Part shown: piece after piece, positions 1 to 6,979 of the stretch
Layout: every line of letters starts with the position of its first letter
Numbering within the stretch: the stretch's first letter is position 1
Notes under the pieces: model-generated
Database searches by the model: none
What the model was told of the DNA's origin: nothing
What the model saw: only the letters and a program-made list of their open reading frames with translations
Translations under genes and position numbers: made by a program
Source of the DNA: Clostridiales bacterium
GTDB taxonomy: Bacteria > Bacillota > Clostridia > Lachnospirales > Lachnospiraceae
Direction: 5' to 3'
DNA: 12,557 bases
Assembly (NCBI GenBank): GCA_020859965.1
Contig: JAJBVF010000450.1
Coordinates: 1 to 12,557 of the forward strand

Positions 1-10
1 GGAGGAATGG

Positions 11-1366
11 ATGATGGCAGCATGGTATGACAACACAGTTTTTTATCACATGTATCCGCTCGGGATGAGCGGAGCACCATATGAAAACAGAGAGGAGCAG
101 GTGGTTCACAGGTTTGATGAACTGGAAAAATGGCTGCCGCATATCCGGGATCTGGAGTGCGGTGCGATTTATATCGGGCCGTTGTTTGAGTCGACGTCTC
201 ATGGATATGACACGAAGGACTATAAGCTGGTGGACCGCAGGCTCGGCGATAATGAGGATTTTAAGAGATTTGTGAAAAAGGCGCATGAGCTGGGACTGAA
301 AGTGGTGGTGGACGGTGTCTTCAACCACACGGCGCGTGAGTTTTTCGCGTTTCAGGATATTCAGCGAAACCGGGAAGGGTCCCGGTACTGCGGTTGGTAT
401 AAAGGAATCAATTTCTGGGGAAACAATCCCTATAATGACGGATTTGGATATGAGGCGTGGCGGAATTGCTTTGAGCTGGTAAATCTGAACCTGCAGAACC
501 GCGAAGTGAAGGATTATCTGTTTGATGTGATCCGCTTCTGGATTCATGAGTTTGACATCGATGGGATCCGGCTGGACTGCGCGGATTGTCTGGATTTCGA
601 CTTCATGAAGGAAATGCGCTGGATGACCGGAAATGAAAAGCAGGATTTCTGGCTGATGGGCGAGGTGATCCACGGCGATTATTCCCGTTGGGCGAATCCG
701 GAGATGCTGCATTCGGTGACGGATTATGAGCTGCACAAGGGGCTGTATTCCGGTCACAATGATCACAATTATTTCGAGATCGCGCATACGATTCGGCGGC
801 TGTTTGACGGGAACGGCGGGCTCTGCAGGGGCAGGGTGCTGTATTCCTTTGTGGATAATCATGATGTGGATCGGATTGTATCGAAGCTGAATGATAAGCG
901 CCATCTGAAGTCTCTGTATACGCTGCTGTATACGTTGCCGGGAGTTCCTTCGATTTATTACGGATCGGAGTGGGGCGTGGAAGGCAGAAAATCGAATGGC
1001 GGGGATCCGGCATTGCGGCCGTATCTGAATTTGGAGGAGATGGAGAAAAACCCGCCGATACCGGGACTGGAAGAATTTATTACTTTCCTCGGCAGATGCC
1101 GCAGGGAGCATCCGGTGATTGGAGAGGGAACCTACCGGGAGCTGATGCTGACGACCCGCCAGTACGCATTTGCGCGGATCGGGCAGGATGAGACGGCGCT
1201 GATCCTGGTGAATAACGATGACAATGCGGCTGTGTTGTCTGTGCCGCTGCCGTGCCAGGCCGGGAAGATCACGGATCTGGCGACCGGCGAGATAGTTGCG
1301 GCGGAGAATGGCAGGCTGAACCGGGAGATCCCGGCGGGCGGCGGAAGTATTTTTATTATCGGTTGA
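11..1366 (+). CDS. GH13 alpha-amylase-family glycoside hydrolase (cytoplasmic, maltodextrin-type)
   Basis: This 451-residue protein is a retaining alpha-glucan hydrolase of family GH13, probably acting on maltodextrins or glycogen fragments in the cytoplasm, since no signal peptide is visible. All four conserved GH13 regions are present in order: DGVFNH (101-106), GIRLD (185-189, nucleophile Asp189), GEV around Glu218 (acid/base), and VDNHD (281-285, transition-state stabiliser Asp285). The TIM barrel begins almost at residue 1, so the N-terminal carbohydrate-binding module of neopullulanases and branching enzymes is absent. The C-terminal ~70 residues fit the usual beta-sandwich domain C. 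The Shine-Dalgarno GGAGG lies at 1-5; ATG codons at 11 and 14 are both in frame and the choice is uncertain by one residue. glgB lies 235 bases downstream on the same strand, which suggests a role in glycogen turnover. Exact substrate specificity (alpha-amylase, maltodextrin glucosidase or cyclomaltodextrinase) cannot be read from sequence. Confidence 0.9.
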   Translation: MMAAWYDNTVFYHMYPLGMSGAPYENREEQVVHRFDELEKWLPHIRDLECGAIYIGPLFESTSHGYDTKDYKLVDRRLGDNEDFKRFVKKAHELGLKVVVDGVFNHTAREFFAFQDIQRNREGSRYCGWYKGINFWGNNPYNDGFGYEAWRNCFELVNLNLQNREVKDYLFDVIRFWIHEFDIDGIRLDCADCLDFDFMKEMRWMTGNEKQDFWLMGEVIHGDYSRWANPEMLHSVTDYELHKGLYSGHNDHNYFEIAHTIRRLFDGNGGLCRGRVLYSFVDNHDVDRIVSKLNDKRHLKSLYTLLYTLPGVPSIYYGSEWGVEGRKSNGGDPALRPYLNLEEMEKNPPIPGLEEFITFLGRCRREHPVIGEGTYRELMLTTRQYAFARIGQDETALILVNNDDNAAVLSVPLPCQAGKITDLATGEIVAAENGRLNREIPAGGGSIFIIG

Positions 1367-1479
1367 TTCCGGGGCATCTGAGTTCCTTTTGAATGTGAGG
1401 GTCGATTTTGACGGTTTGTCACGGATTGAGGATGATGGAGCAAACTGTGGCAAAAATCACAAAAAAGATTATAAAAAGA

Positions 1480-1508
1480 TTGCAGGATGCCGAAAGCAAA
1501 TGTATAGT
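1480..1508 (+). promoter_or_regulatory. Candidate upstream promoter P1 of glgB
   Basis: TTGCAG at 1480-1485 and TATAGT at 1503-1508 are separated by exactly 17 bases, a good match to a vegetative sigma factor promoter. It lies 94 bases before the glgB start codon. It shares its -35 hexamer and spacer length with the second candidate 46 bases downstream. This is a pattern match only. Confidence 0.45.
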
Positions 1509-1525
1509 AAGAATGATATGTGCGG

Positions 1526-1554
1526 TTGCAGAGCGGTTTCGGAGTACAGATAAT
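1526..1554 (+). promoter_or_regulatory. Candidate proximal promoter P2 of glgB
   Basis: TTGCAG at 1526-1531 and GATAAT at 1549-1554 are 17 bases apart. A transcript would start near 1561 and give a leader of about 40 bases carrying the AAGGAG ribosome binding site at 1588-1593. No clear terminator lies between the GH13 gene and this site, so read-through from upstream remains possible. The gap 1367-1601 otherwise shows only AT-rich sequence. Confidence 0.5.
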
Positions 1555-1601
1555 CGTGTGAGTTCTATGAAATAAGGAAGATAAATTAAGGAGAATGCGG
1601 T

Positions 1602-3569
1602 ATGGCAGAAAAAGTGAAAAAAACGGGGGCGGCAGCTAAGACGGGCACGAAGAAAAAAACTGGCGGAAGGAAAAAACAGGAATTCATCAGCGAGCTGGAT
1701 CAGTACCTGTTCGGGCAGGGTGCGCATTATGATATTTATAAGAAGCTTGGCGCACATCCGATGACCTGGAAGGGAAAAGAAGGGACTTATTTTGCTGTGT
1801 GGGCACCGAATGCGGAACGAGTGCAGCTGATCGGTTCTTTCAATGACTGGGATGAATACAGTCATCCGATGGAACGGCTGGAGCCGCTGGGGATTTACGT
1901 TTTGTTTGTGCCCGGCGTAGGCGCGGGCGAGTTGTACAAGTATCTGATCCTGACACCGGATGGGCGGAAGCTTTATAAGGCCGATCCGTTTGCGAATTAC
2001 GCGGAGTATCGTCCGGGGACAGCTTCACGGGTCGCAGATCTGAGAGGAATTAAATGGTCCGATTCGCTCTGGCAGGAGAAGAAAAAAGACTTTGACCAGG
2101 ATAAGAGTCCGGTCGCGATCTATGAGGTGCATCCGGGCAGCTGGAAGCGCCATCCGCATGGTGAAGATGAGAGCGGTTATTATAATTACCGTGAATTTGC
2201 ACATTCCCTGGTGGACTATGTGAAGGATATGGGTTATACGCATGTGGAACTGATGGGTATAGCAGAGCATCCGTTTGACGGTTCCTGGGGCTATCAGGTG
2301 ACAGGCTATTTTGCACCGACCTCCCGTTATGGGACGCCGGAGGATTTTGCCTATTTTGTCAATTACCTGCACCGTAATAAGATCGGCGTGATTCTGGACT
2401 GGGTACCGGCGCATTTTCCGCGCGACGCACAGGGGCTGGCAGAATTTGACGGCACCTGTCTGTATGAGTATGCGGATTCCCGCAAGGGGGAGCATCCGGA
2501 CTGGGGCACCAAGGTGTTTGATTTTGGCAAAAACGAAGTGAAGAATTTCCTGATCGCGAGCGCGATTTACTGGATTGACCAGTACCATGTGGACGGACTT
2601 CGCGTGGACGCAGTGGCTTCCATGCTCTATCTGGATTATGGAAGACAGGATGGCCAGTGGGTGGCAAATAAATACGGCGGCAATCAGAATCTGGAGGCGA
2701 TTGAGTTTTTCAAGCATCTGAACAGCGTCCTGCTTGGACGATATCCGGGCTTTATGATGATCGCGGAGGAATCCACCGCATGGCCGAAGGTGACGACACG
2801 TCCGGAGGACGACGGGCTTGGCTTTACCATGAAGTGGAATATGGGCTGGATGCATGATTTCCTTGAATATATGAAGCTGGATCCGTATTTCCGTCAGTAT
2901 AACCACAACAAAATGACGTTTGCCATGACTTACGCATACTCTGAGAAGTATATTCTGCCTCTGTCGCATGATGAGGTGGTACACCTGAAGTGTTCGATGG
3001 TGAACAAAATGCCAGGACTTTATGATGACAAATTTGAGAATCTGAAGTGCGGTTATTCGTTCTTTATCGGGCATCCGGGCAAAAAGCTGCTCTTTATGGG
3101 TCAGGATTTCGGACAGCTCAGAGAGTGGAGCGAGGAGCGTGAGCTGGACTGGTTCCTGCTATCGGAGCCGCGGCATCAGCAGATGCAGAATTATACACGG
3201 GCACTTTTGAAGCTTTACCGCAAAAATGCCAGCCTTTATGAGATGGACTGCGATCCGGCAGGCTTTGAGTGGATCAATGCCGATGACAATTTCCGCAGTA
3301 TTTTCAGTTTTGTGCGCCATTCCGCAAACGGGAAGAACAACCTGCTGTTTGTAGTCAATTTCACGCCGGTGGATCGTCCGGATTACAGGGTTGGTGTGCC
3401 GAGAAGAAAGCAGTACAAGCTGATCCTGAACAGTGACGCTGTGGAGTTTGGCGGCACCGGGAAGGAGCAGCCAGAGGTTTATAAGGCTGTGAAGCAGGAG
3501 TGTGACGGGAGACCATATTCCTTCGCATATGATCTGCCGAGATATGGGGTTGCGGTTTTTAAATTTTAA
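1602..3569 (+). CDS. glgB: 1,4-alpha-glucan (glycogen) branching enzyme GlgB
   Basis: GlgB cuts an alpha-1,4 glucan chain and transfers it to a 6-hydroxyl, making the alpha-1,6 branches of glycogen in the cytoplasm. The 655-residue protein has a CBM48-type beta-sandwich (about 50-145, starting at LGAHP) followed by the GH13 barrel. Catalytic regions are DWVPAH (266-271), GLRVD (332-336, nucleophile Asp336), AEES (388-391, acid/base Glu389) and SHDE (455-458, Asp457). The spacing of the three catalytic acids equals that I recall for the E. coli enzyme. The signature WGYQVTGYFAPTSRYG (229-244) is typical of GlgB. Residues 1-26 are an unusual lysine-rich tail not needed for the fold. The start is set by AAGGAG at 1588-1593, eight bases before ATG 1602. 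The neighbouring GH13 hydrolase supports a glycogen metabolism role, though no glgA, glgC or glgP is in the window. Confidence 0.97.
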   Translation: MAEKVKKTGAAAKTGTKKKTGGRKKQEFISELDQYLFGQGAHYDIYKKLGAHPMTWKGKEGTYFAVWAPNAERVQLIGSFNDWDEYSHPMERLEPLGIYVLFVPGVGAGELYKYLILTPDGRKLYKADPFANYAEYRPGTASRVADLRGIKWSDSLWQEKKKDFDQDKSPVAIYEVHPGSWKRHPHGEDESGYYNYREFAHSLVDYVKDMGYTHVELMGIAEHPFDGSWGYQVTGYFAPTSRYGTPEDFAYFVNYLHRNKIGVILDWVPAHFPRDAQGLAEFDGTCLYEYADSRKGEHPDWGTKVFDFGKNEVKNFLIASAIYWIDQYHVDGLRVDAVASMLYLDYGRQDGQWVANKYGGNQNLEAIEFFKHLNSVLLGRYPGFMMIAEESTAWPKVTTRPEDDGLGFTMKWNMGWMHDFLEYMKLDPYFRQYNHNKMTFAMTYAYSEKYILPLSHDEVVHLKCSMVNKMPGLYDDKFENLKCGYSFFIGHPGKKLLFMGQDFGQLREWSEERELDWFLLSEPRHQQMQNYTRALLKLYRKNASLYEMDCDPAGFEWINADDNFRSIFSFVRHSANGKNNLLFVVNFTPVDRPDYRVGVPRRKQYKLILNSDAVEFGGTGKEQPEVYKAVKQECDGRPYSFAYDLPRYGVAVFKF

Positions 3570-3694
3570 AGGCAGCAGAATGGCAATTGTGCTGTGCCTG
3601 AATGCCCGGAATTATTCCTGACAGAGAGTTGCTGAAAATCTTTGAAGCCTTTCAATACAAATGATTATTTTTAAATAAAGAAAGAAGATTACTT
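3570..3694 (+). other. Untranslated 3' region of glgB, no gene seen
   Basis: This 125-base stretch between the glgB stop and its terminator has stop codons in every frame, no convincing ribosome binding site and only weak short inverted repeats. It becomes AT-rich after about 3640. I see nothing else in it. Confidence 0.6.
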
Positions 3695-3733
3695 GCCGCT
3701 GGCAGAAGAAATGCTTTTGTCAGCGGCCTTTTT
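3695..3733 (+). terminator. Rho-independent terminator of glgB
   Basis: A 7-bp GC-rich stem (GCCGCTG 3695-3701 with CAGCGGC 3721-3727), extendable through AGAAG/CTTTT in the interior, is followed directly by a CTTTTT tract (3728-3733). It separates glgB from the downstream regulator. Confidence 0.9.
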
Positions 3734-3745
3734 ACATTCTTTTTC

Positions 3746-3774
3746 TTGTCAAAATCTTTAAAATAGTATATTAT
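3746..3774 (+). promoter_or_regulatory. Promoter of the CdaR/PucR-type regulator gene
   Basis: TTGTCA (3746-3751) and TATTAT (3769-3774) are separated by 17 bases, just past the glgB terminator. The predicted leader is about 120 bases long and contains two ATACAAAC direct repeats (near 3782 and 3808) that could be regulator contacts, although this is speculative. Confidence 0.65.
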
Positions 3775-3900
3775 GACAGACAGATACAAACGCGGATGAA
3801 ACTACAAATACAAACATAAGTGCAAAAAGCAGGATTTGCCATAGCGTTCGGAGAGTGGGGAAAGCGCATTTCCGGATTTTGACAGAAAAGGATGGGGAAT

Positions 3901-4986
3901 ATGATTTCAAGCCAGATTTTACAGAATACAATTGACGAGCTGCATTCGATCACGCATATTGACTTCATCGTTACGGATACAAATGGGAACGAGGTGGCTT
4001 CAACGGCGGCAACAGATGAAGTGAAGCCGGAAGCAGTGGTTCAGTTTGTGGATTCTCCGGCGGACAGTCAGGTCGTTTCGGAAGCACACTTTTTTAAAGT
4101 ATTTGATGACAAGAAGATGGAATATGTCCTGATATCGAAGGGAAATGCGGAAGACGCCTATATGATGGGGCGTGTGGCGGTCAGCCATATTCAGAATCTG
4201 ATCGTAGCATATCGCGAGCGATATGACAGAAACAATTTTATTCAGAACCTGTTGCTGGACAATATGCTGATGGTGGATGTGTACAATCGGGCCAAAAAGC
4301 TGCACATCGATGCGGAAGCGCGCAGGATCGTCTATCTGATCGAGACCAAGTATGAGAAGGACAGTACGGCGAAAGAAATTGTCAAAGGACTCTTTGGGAG
4401 CCAGACCAATGATTTTGTCACGGCTGTAGATGAAAAGAATATTATTCTGGTGCAGGAGCTTTCGGAGAAGGATACCTACGAGGATGTGGAGCGTACTGCG
4501 AAGATGCTGCGCGATATGCTGAATACAGAGGCGATGTCAAATGTGAAGATCGCATATGGTACGATCGTGAAGGAGATCCGTCAGGTGTCGCGCTCCTATA
4601 AAGAAGCGAAGATGGCGCTGGATGTCGGAAAAATCTTTTACGAGGAAAAGCAGATCGTTGCTTACAACACACTTGGGATCGGGCGTCTGATCTATCAGCT
4701 GCCGATTCCGCTCTGCCAGATGTTTATGAGAGAGGTGTTTGGAGAGGAAACACCGGATACGTTCGATGAAGAGATTATTACGACGATCAATAAATTCTTC
4801 GAGAACAATCTGAATGTCTCTGAGACGGCCAGACAGCTCTATATTCACAGAAATACTCTGGTGTATCGTCTGGAGAAGCTGCAGCGGAGTACCGGACTTG
4901 ATATCCGCGTGTTTGACGATGCCCTGACCTTTAAGATTGCGATGATGGTAGTAAGCTACATGAAATATATGGATCGGGAAGCATAA
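3901..4986 (+). CDS. CdaR/PucR-type helix-turn-helix transcriptional regulator
   Basis: A 361-residue DNA-binding regulator of the CdaR (sugar-diacid) / PucR group. The N-terminal ~110 residues, beginning ISSQILQNTIDELHSITHID, resemble the putative sugar-diacid recognition (sensor) domain. A central ~140-residue segment is like the degenerate GGDEF-related domain of this family. The C-terminus (about 299-357) is the PucR-type HTH, with NVSETARQLYIHRNTLVYRL containing the recognition helix. The chosen start is Met at 3901; an in-frame ATG at 3892 has its purine run (AAAAGG 3886-3891) directly abutting it and so has no room for a ribosome binding site. The gene is flanked by its own promoter and terminator and is therefore monocistronic. 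It could control glgB upstream or the tad operon downstream, but nothing in the sequence proves a target, and the effector is unknown. Confidence 0.85.
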   Translation: MISSQILQNTIDELHSITHIDFIVTDTNGNEVASTAATDEVKPEAVVQFVDSPADSQVVSEAHFFKVFDDKKMEYVLISKGNAEDAYMMGRVAVSHIQNLIVAYRERYDRNNFIQNLLLDNMLMVDVYNRAKKLHIDAEARRIVYLIETKYEKDSTAKEIVKGLFGSQTNDFVTAVDEKNIILVQELSEKDTYEDVERTAKMLRDMLNTEAMSNVKIAYGTIVKEIRQVSRSYKEAKMALDVGKIFYEEKQIVAYNTLGIGRLIYQLPIPLCQMFMREVFGEETPDTFDEEIITTINKFFENNLNVSETARQLYIHRNTLVYRLEKLQRSTGLDIRVFDDALTFKIAMMVVSYMKYMDREA

Positions 4987-5066
4987 GATCCTGATACGTA
5001 AGCGGTGTATCCTTTTTGAAGAAGGCGGATTTAGCATTGCTGTGCTGAAAAATTACATGATTTTTT

Positions 5067-5103
5067 TACAAAAACCGGGGTGGTTCATACCCCGGTTTTT
5101 GTA
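5067..5103 (+). terminator. Strong rho-independent, probably bidirectional terminator
   Basis: A perfect 14-bp inverted repeat (5067-5080 with 5090-5103) has a CCGGGG/CCCCGG core, a 9-base loop and flanking A5/T5 runs, so it could act on either strand. It closes the regulator transcript 80 bases after the stop codon and insulates it from the tad operon. Confidence 0.92.
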
Positions 5104-5140
5104 CATATCTCACAAAGATTTAAAAATACAACTTATCATA

Positions 5141-5168
5141 TTTACAAATCATAAAATTGTGCTATAAT
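5141..5168 (+). promoter_or_regulatory. Promoter of the tad operon with extended -10
   Basis: TTTACA (5141-5146) and a consensus TATAAT (5163-5168) are 16 bases apart, and the -10 box is preceded by TG plus one base (TGCTATAAT), the extended -10 form. Transcription would start near 5175, leaving a leader of about 140 bases before tadV. The early leader has overlapping short arms ACATT/AATGT/ACATT (5189-5210) that can pair in two ways. Confidence 0.75.
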
Positions 5169-5231
5169 CATTTTACATCACATCAAAAACATTATCAAAT
5201 GTATCACATTATTATTCAGAAGATAAAATCA

Positions 5232-5246
5232 GTATCGAATCGATAC
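5232..5246 (+). promoter_or_regulatory. 15-bp palindrome in the tad leader, candidate operator
   Basis: GTATCGA (5232-5238) and TCGATAC (5240-5246) form a perfect 7+1+7 inverted repeat about 65 bases downstream of the -10 box. It has no T tract, so it is not a terminator. Its symmetry suits a dimeric DNA-binding protein acting as a roadblock, but no binding protein can be assigned from sequence. Confidence 0.4.
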
Positions 5247-5316
5247 AGATACCAAAAAACTTGCCTGGAAAGATGAAAGTGTTGTGCGAAGAATGTACGC
5301 GAAAGAAAGGAGGGAT

Positions 5317-5826
5317 TTGAATATTTACAGAGAAATTCAGATGATTTCGCTTACCAGTATTGCAGTAGTTGCGGTACTTTGCGACCTTCAGTCAGGGCGG
5401 ATTCCGAATGCCGTGACGGCGACGGGGCTGATGATGGGACTGACTTATCAGTTGTTTGAGAATGAAATCCTCGGGGTGATCTTGTACCTGGGTGGGATAA
5501 TGCTACCGGTTCTGTTGCTTGGTGGGCTGTATTATTTTCGAATGCTCGGTGCGGGGGATATTAAGCTGCTCAGCGTGGTGGGAGGATTTTTAGGCCCGGC
5601 AGGAGTTCTTTCCTGTATGGTACGCTCTTTCTTTGTCGCCGCCGTGTTTTCACTGGTGATTTTGTATCGGAATCACTTGTTTGGGAAACAGTTTACCTAT
5701 TTCTGGGCATATATCAGTGATTATGCGAAGAATGGGCAGTGGCATTCCTATACGGATGGAGTAGATGAAAGGGCAAAGTTCTGTTTTTCTATCCCGGTGC
5801 TGATAGGAATCCTGTGCTGTGTGTAA
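5317..5826 (+). CDS. tadV: Prepilin peptidase, TadV/CpaA type (A24 family)
   Basis: An integral-membrane aspartic protease that removes the leader of Flp-type prepilins before assembly. From the chosen start it has 169 residues, the length of single-domain Tad peptidases that lack the N-methyltransferase domain of PilD. The two catalytic aspartates are visible: Asp23 in CDLQSGRIPN and Asp81 in the GxGD-type motif GAGDIKL. Several hydrophobic segments fit a multi-pass protein. The start is uncertain: TTG at 5317 follows a strong AGGAGG (5308-5313) but only three bases away. In-frame alternatives are GTG 5284 and ATG 5293, which lack a clear ribosome binding site, and ATG 5341, which is too far from the AGGAGG. 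As the first gene of the tad operon it is the likely processor of the pilin encoded at 10586-10753. A strong hairpin follows immediately. Confidence 0.88.
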   Translation: MNIYREIQMISLTSIAVVAVLCDLQSGRIPNAVTATGLMMGLTYQLFENEILGVILYLGGIMLPVLLLGGLYYFRMLGAGDIKLLSVVGGFLGPAGVLSCMVRSFFVAAVFSLVILYRNHLFGKQFTYFWAYISDYAKNGQWHSYTDGVDERAKFCFSIPVLIGILCCV

Positions 5827-5842
5827 ATGCGCAAAGCAATCG

Positions 5843-5892
5843 GCGCTGCATGGCTGTATAAGCTGCCGATTTCTTATGCAGCCATGCAGTGC
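5843..5892 (+). other. Long intercistronic hairpin between tadV and tadZ
   Basis: Bases 5843-5862 pair with 5873-5892 in a 20-bp stem containing two G-U wobbles and no mismatch, with a 10-base loop (5863-5872). No T tract follows, so it does not look like a terminator. AATCGGC at 5838-5844, overlapping the stem base, is the exact complement of GCCGATT at 5865-5871, which includes the loop, so the RNA could form either an alternative hairpin or a loop-flank pseudoknot. Its place between two operon genes suggests a role in mRNA processing, stability or differential expression. Function is inferred. Confidence 0.7.
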
Positions 5893-5962
5893 GTAGATGA
5901 AGGAATTGATGTGGGCTTGCTCATTTTGTTTCCGATCATTATTGAAGAGATGGGAGAATTGT

Positions 5963-6979
5963 ATGAAAAAAAGTATATTTGCAGTCTGTGACCTGGAGGC
6001 ATCCTACGCCTGCAATCTTACAGAGTATCTGAACGAGCGTAAGACAACGCCGTTTGAGGTGCAGGCTTTTACGAATGTAGAGAGCCTGGAAAAGTTTGCC
6101 AGTGAGAATGAGATTGAGATTCTGCTGATTTCCACGAGGGCAATGTGCAATGAGATCCGGGATTTACCAATCAACCGTACGATCATTCTTACGGAAGGAG
6201 AGCAGATTTCGGATTTGGGCTATCCCTTGGTATATAAGTATCAGTCATCTGATGATATTCTCTCTGAGGTGATGGAGTATTATGTGCAGGATCATCCTCA
6301 GCCTCATATCCTTTCTCTCGGAGCAAGAAAGACGAAACTGTATGGAGTTTATTCGCCGATCGGGCGAACCAGGAAAACATCATTTGCGCTCGCGCTGGGG
6401 GAAATCCTGTCGGAATCAAAGAAAGTGCTTTATCTGAATTTTGAGGAATTTTCGGGATTTGAGGAGCTGTTTCAGATCAGTTACCGCATGGATATCTCTG
6501 ACTTGATTTATTTTCTGCGGCAAAAGGAAGGCGGAATGATCTATAAGCTGAATTCAGTTATACAGACGTTTCATGAACTGGAATACATCCCTCCCGCGCT
6601 CTCACCTTCAGATTTGCGGGATGTGACGGGGGAGGAGTGGTTGACATTTCTGAAGGAAGTCATGTCATTCCGGGAGTATGATGTGCTGATTTTGGATCTG
6701 AGTGAACAGATAGACGATCTGTTTCGTATTCTGAAGGAATGCGATCGCATTTATATGCCGGTACAGGAAGATATGATTTCACAGGCGAAACTGAAGCAGT
6801 ATGACCACCTTGTGCAGATGCTTGACCTGGAAGAGATACAGGAAAAGACGATGCGCATTCACCCGCCGGTACAGCCGCTCCTCCGGGATGGTGGAGAACT
6901 GACGCAGCAACTGGTTTGGGGTGAGATGGGGAATTTTGTCCGGAGACTGCTCTGGGAGGAGGACGGAAAGCATGGATGA
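5963..6979 (+). CDS. tadZ: TadZ/CpaE-like atypical ParA-family ATPase, pilus localisation factor
   Basis: A 338-residue cytoplasmic protein with the TadZ layout: an N-terminal response-regulator-like domain (about 1-115) without an obvious phosphoacceptor pattern, then a ParA/MinD-like domain (about 125-335). The phosphate-binding loop is highly altered: IGRTRKTS (133-140) stands where KGGxGKTT is expected, so the deviant signature lysine and two glycines are replaced while the Lys-Thr pair remains. A Walker B-like strand VLILDLSEQ (241-249) is present. TadZ proteins mark the cell site where the Tad machine assembles; the crystal structure of the Eubacterium rectale homologue established the fold. 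The start is ATG 5963 because GGGAG (5952-5956) sits six bases upstream; the longer frame from 5897 has no ribosome binding site. The stop codon overlaps the tadA start by 8 bases, implying translational coupling. Identity rests on position and architecture more than on strong motifs. Confidence 0.8.
   Translation: MKKSIFAVCDLEASYACNLTEYLNERKTTPFEVQAFTNVESLEKFASENEIEILLISTRAMCNEIRDLPINRTIILTEGEQISDLGYPLVYKYQSSDDILSEVMEYYVQDHPQPHILSLGARKTKLYGVYSPIGRTRKTSFALALGEILSESKKVLYLNFEEFSGFEELFQISYRMDISDLIYFLRQKEGGMIYKLNSVIQTFHELEYIPPALSPSDLRDVTGEEWLTFLKEVMSFREYDVLILDLSEQIDDLFRILKECDRIYMPVQEDMISQAKLKQYDHLVQMLDLEEIQEKTMRIHPPVQPLLRDGGELTQQLVWGEMGNFVRRLLWEEDGKHG

Noticed and set aside
2025..3074. 349-codon open frame on the minus strand opposite glgB
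   Set aside because: It lies entirely within a well-supported glgB, has no ribosome binding site or family motifs, and is explained by the codon bias of the sense gene.
5175..5316. tad leader considered as a riboswitch
   Set aside because: No conserved riboswitch core could be recognised and no terminator or sequestering helix precedes the start codon.
5843..5892. Hairpin considered as a rho-independent terminator
   Set aside because: No T tract follows the stem, and the downstream tadZ-tadA genes need transcription through it.
5897..5962. Upstream ATG giving TadZ 22 extra residues
   Set aside because: There is no Shine-Dalgarno before 5897, while ATG 5963 has a well-spaced GGGAG and gives the usual TadZ N-terminus.
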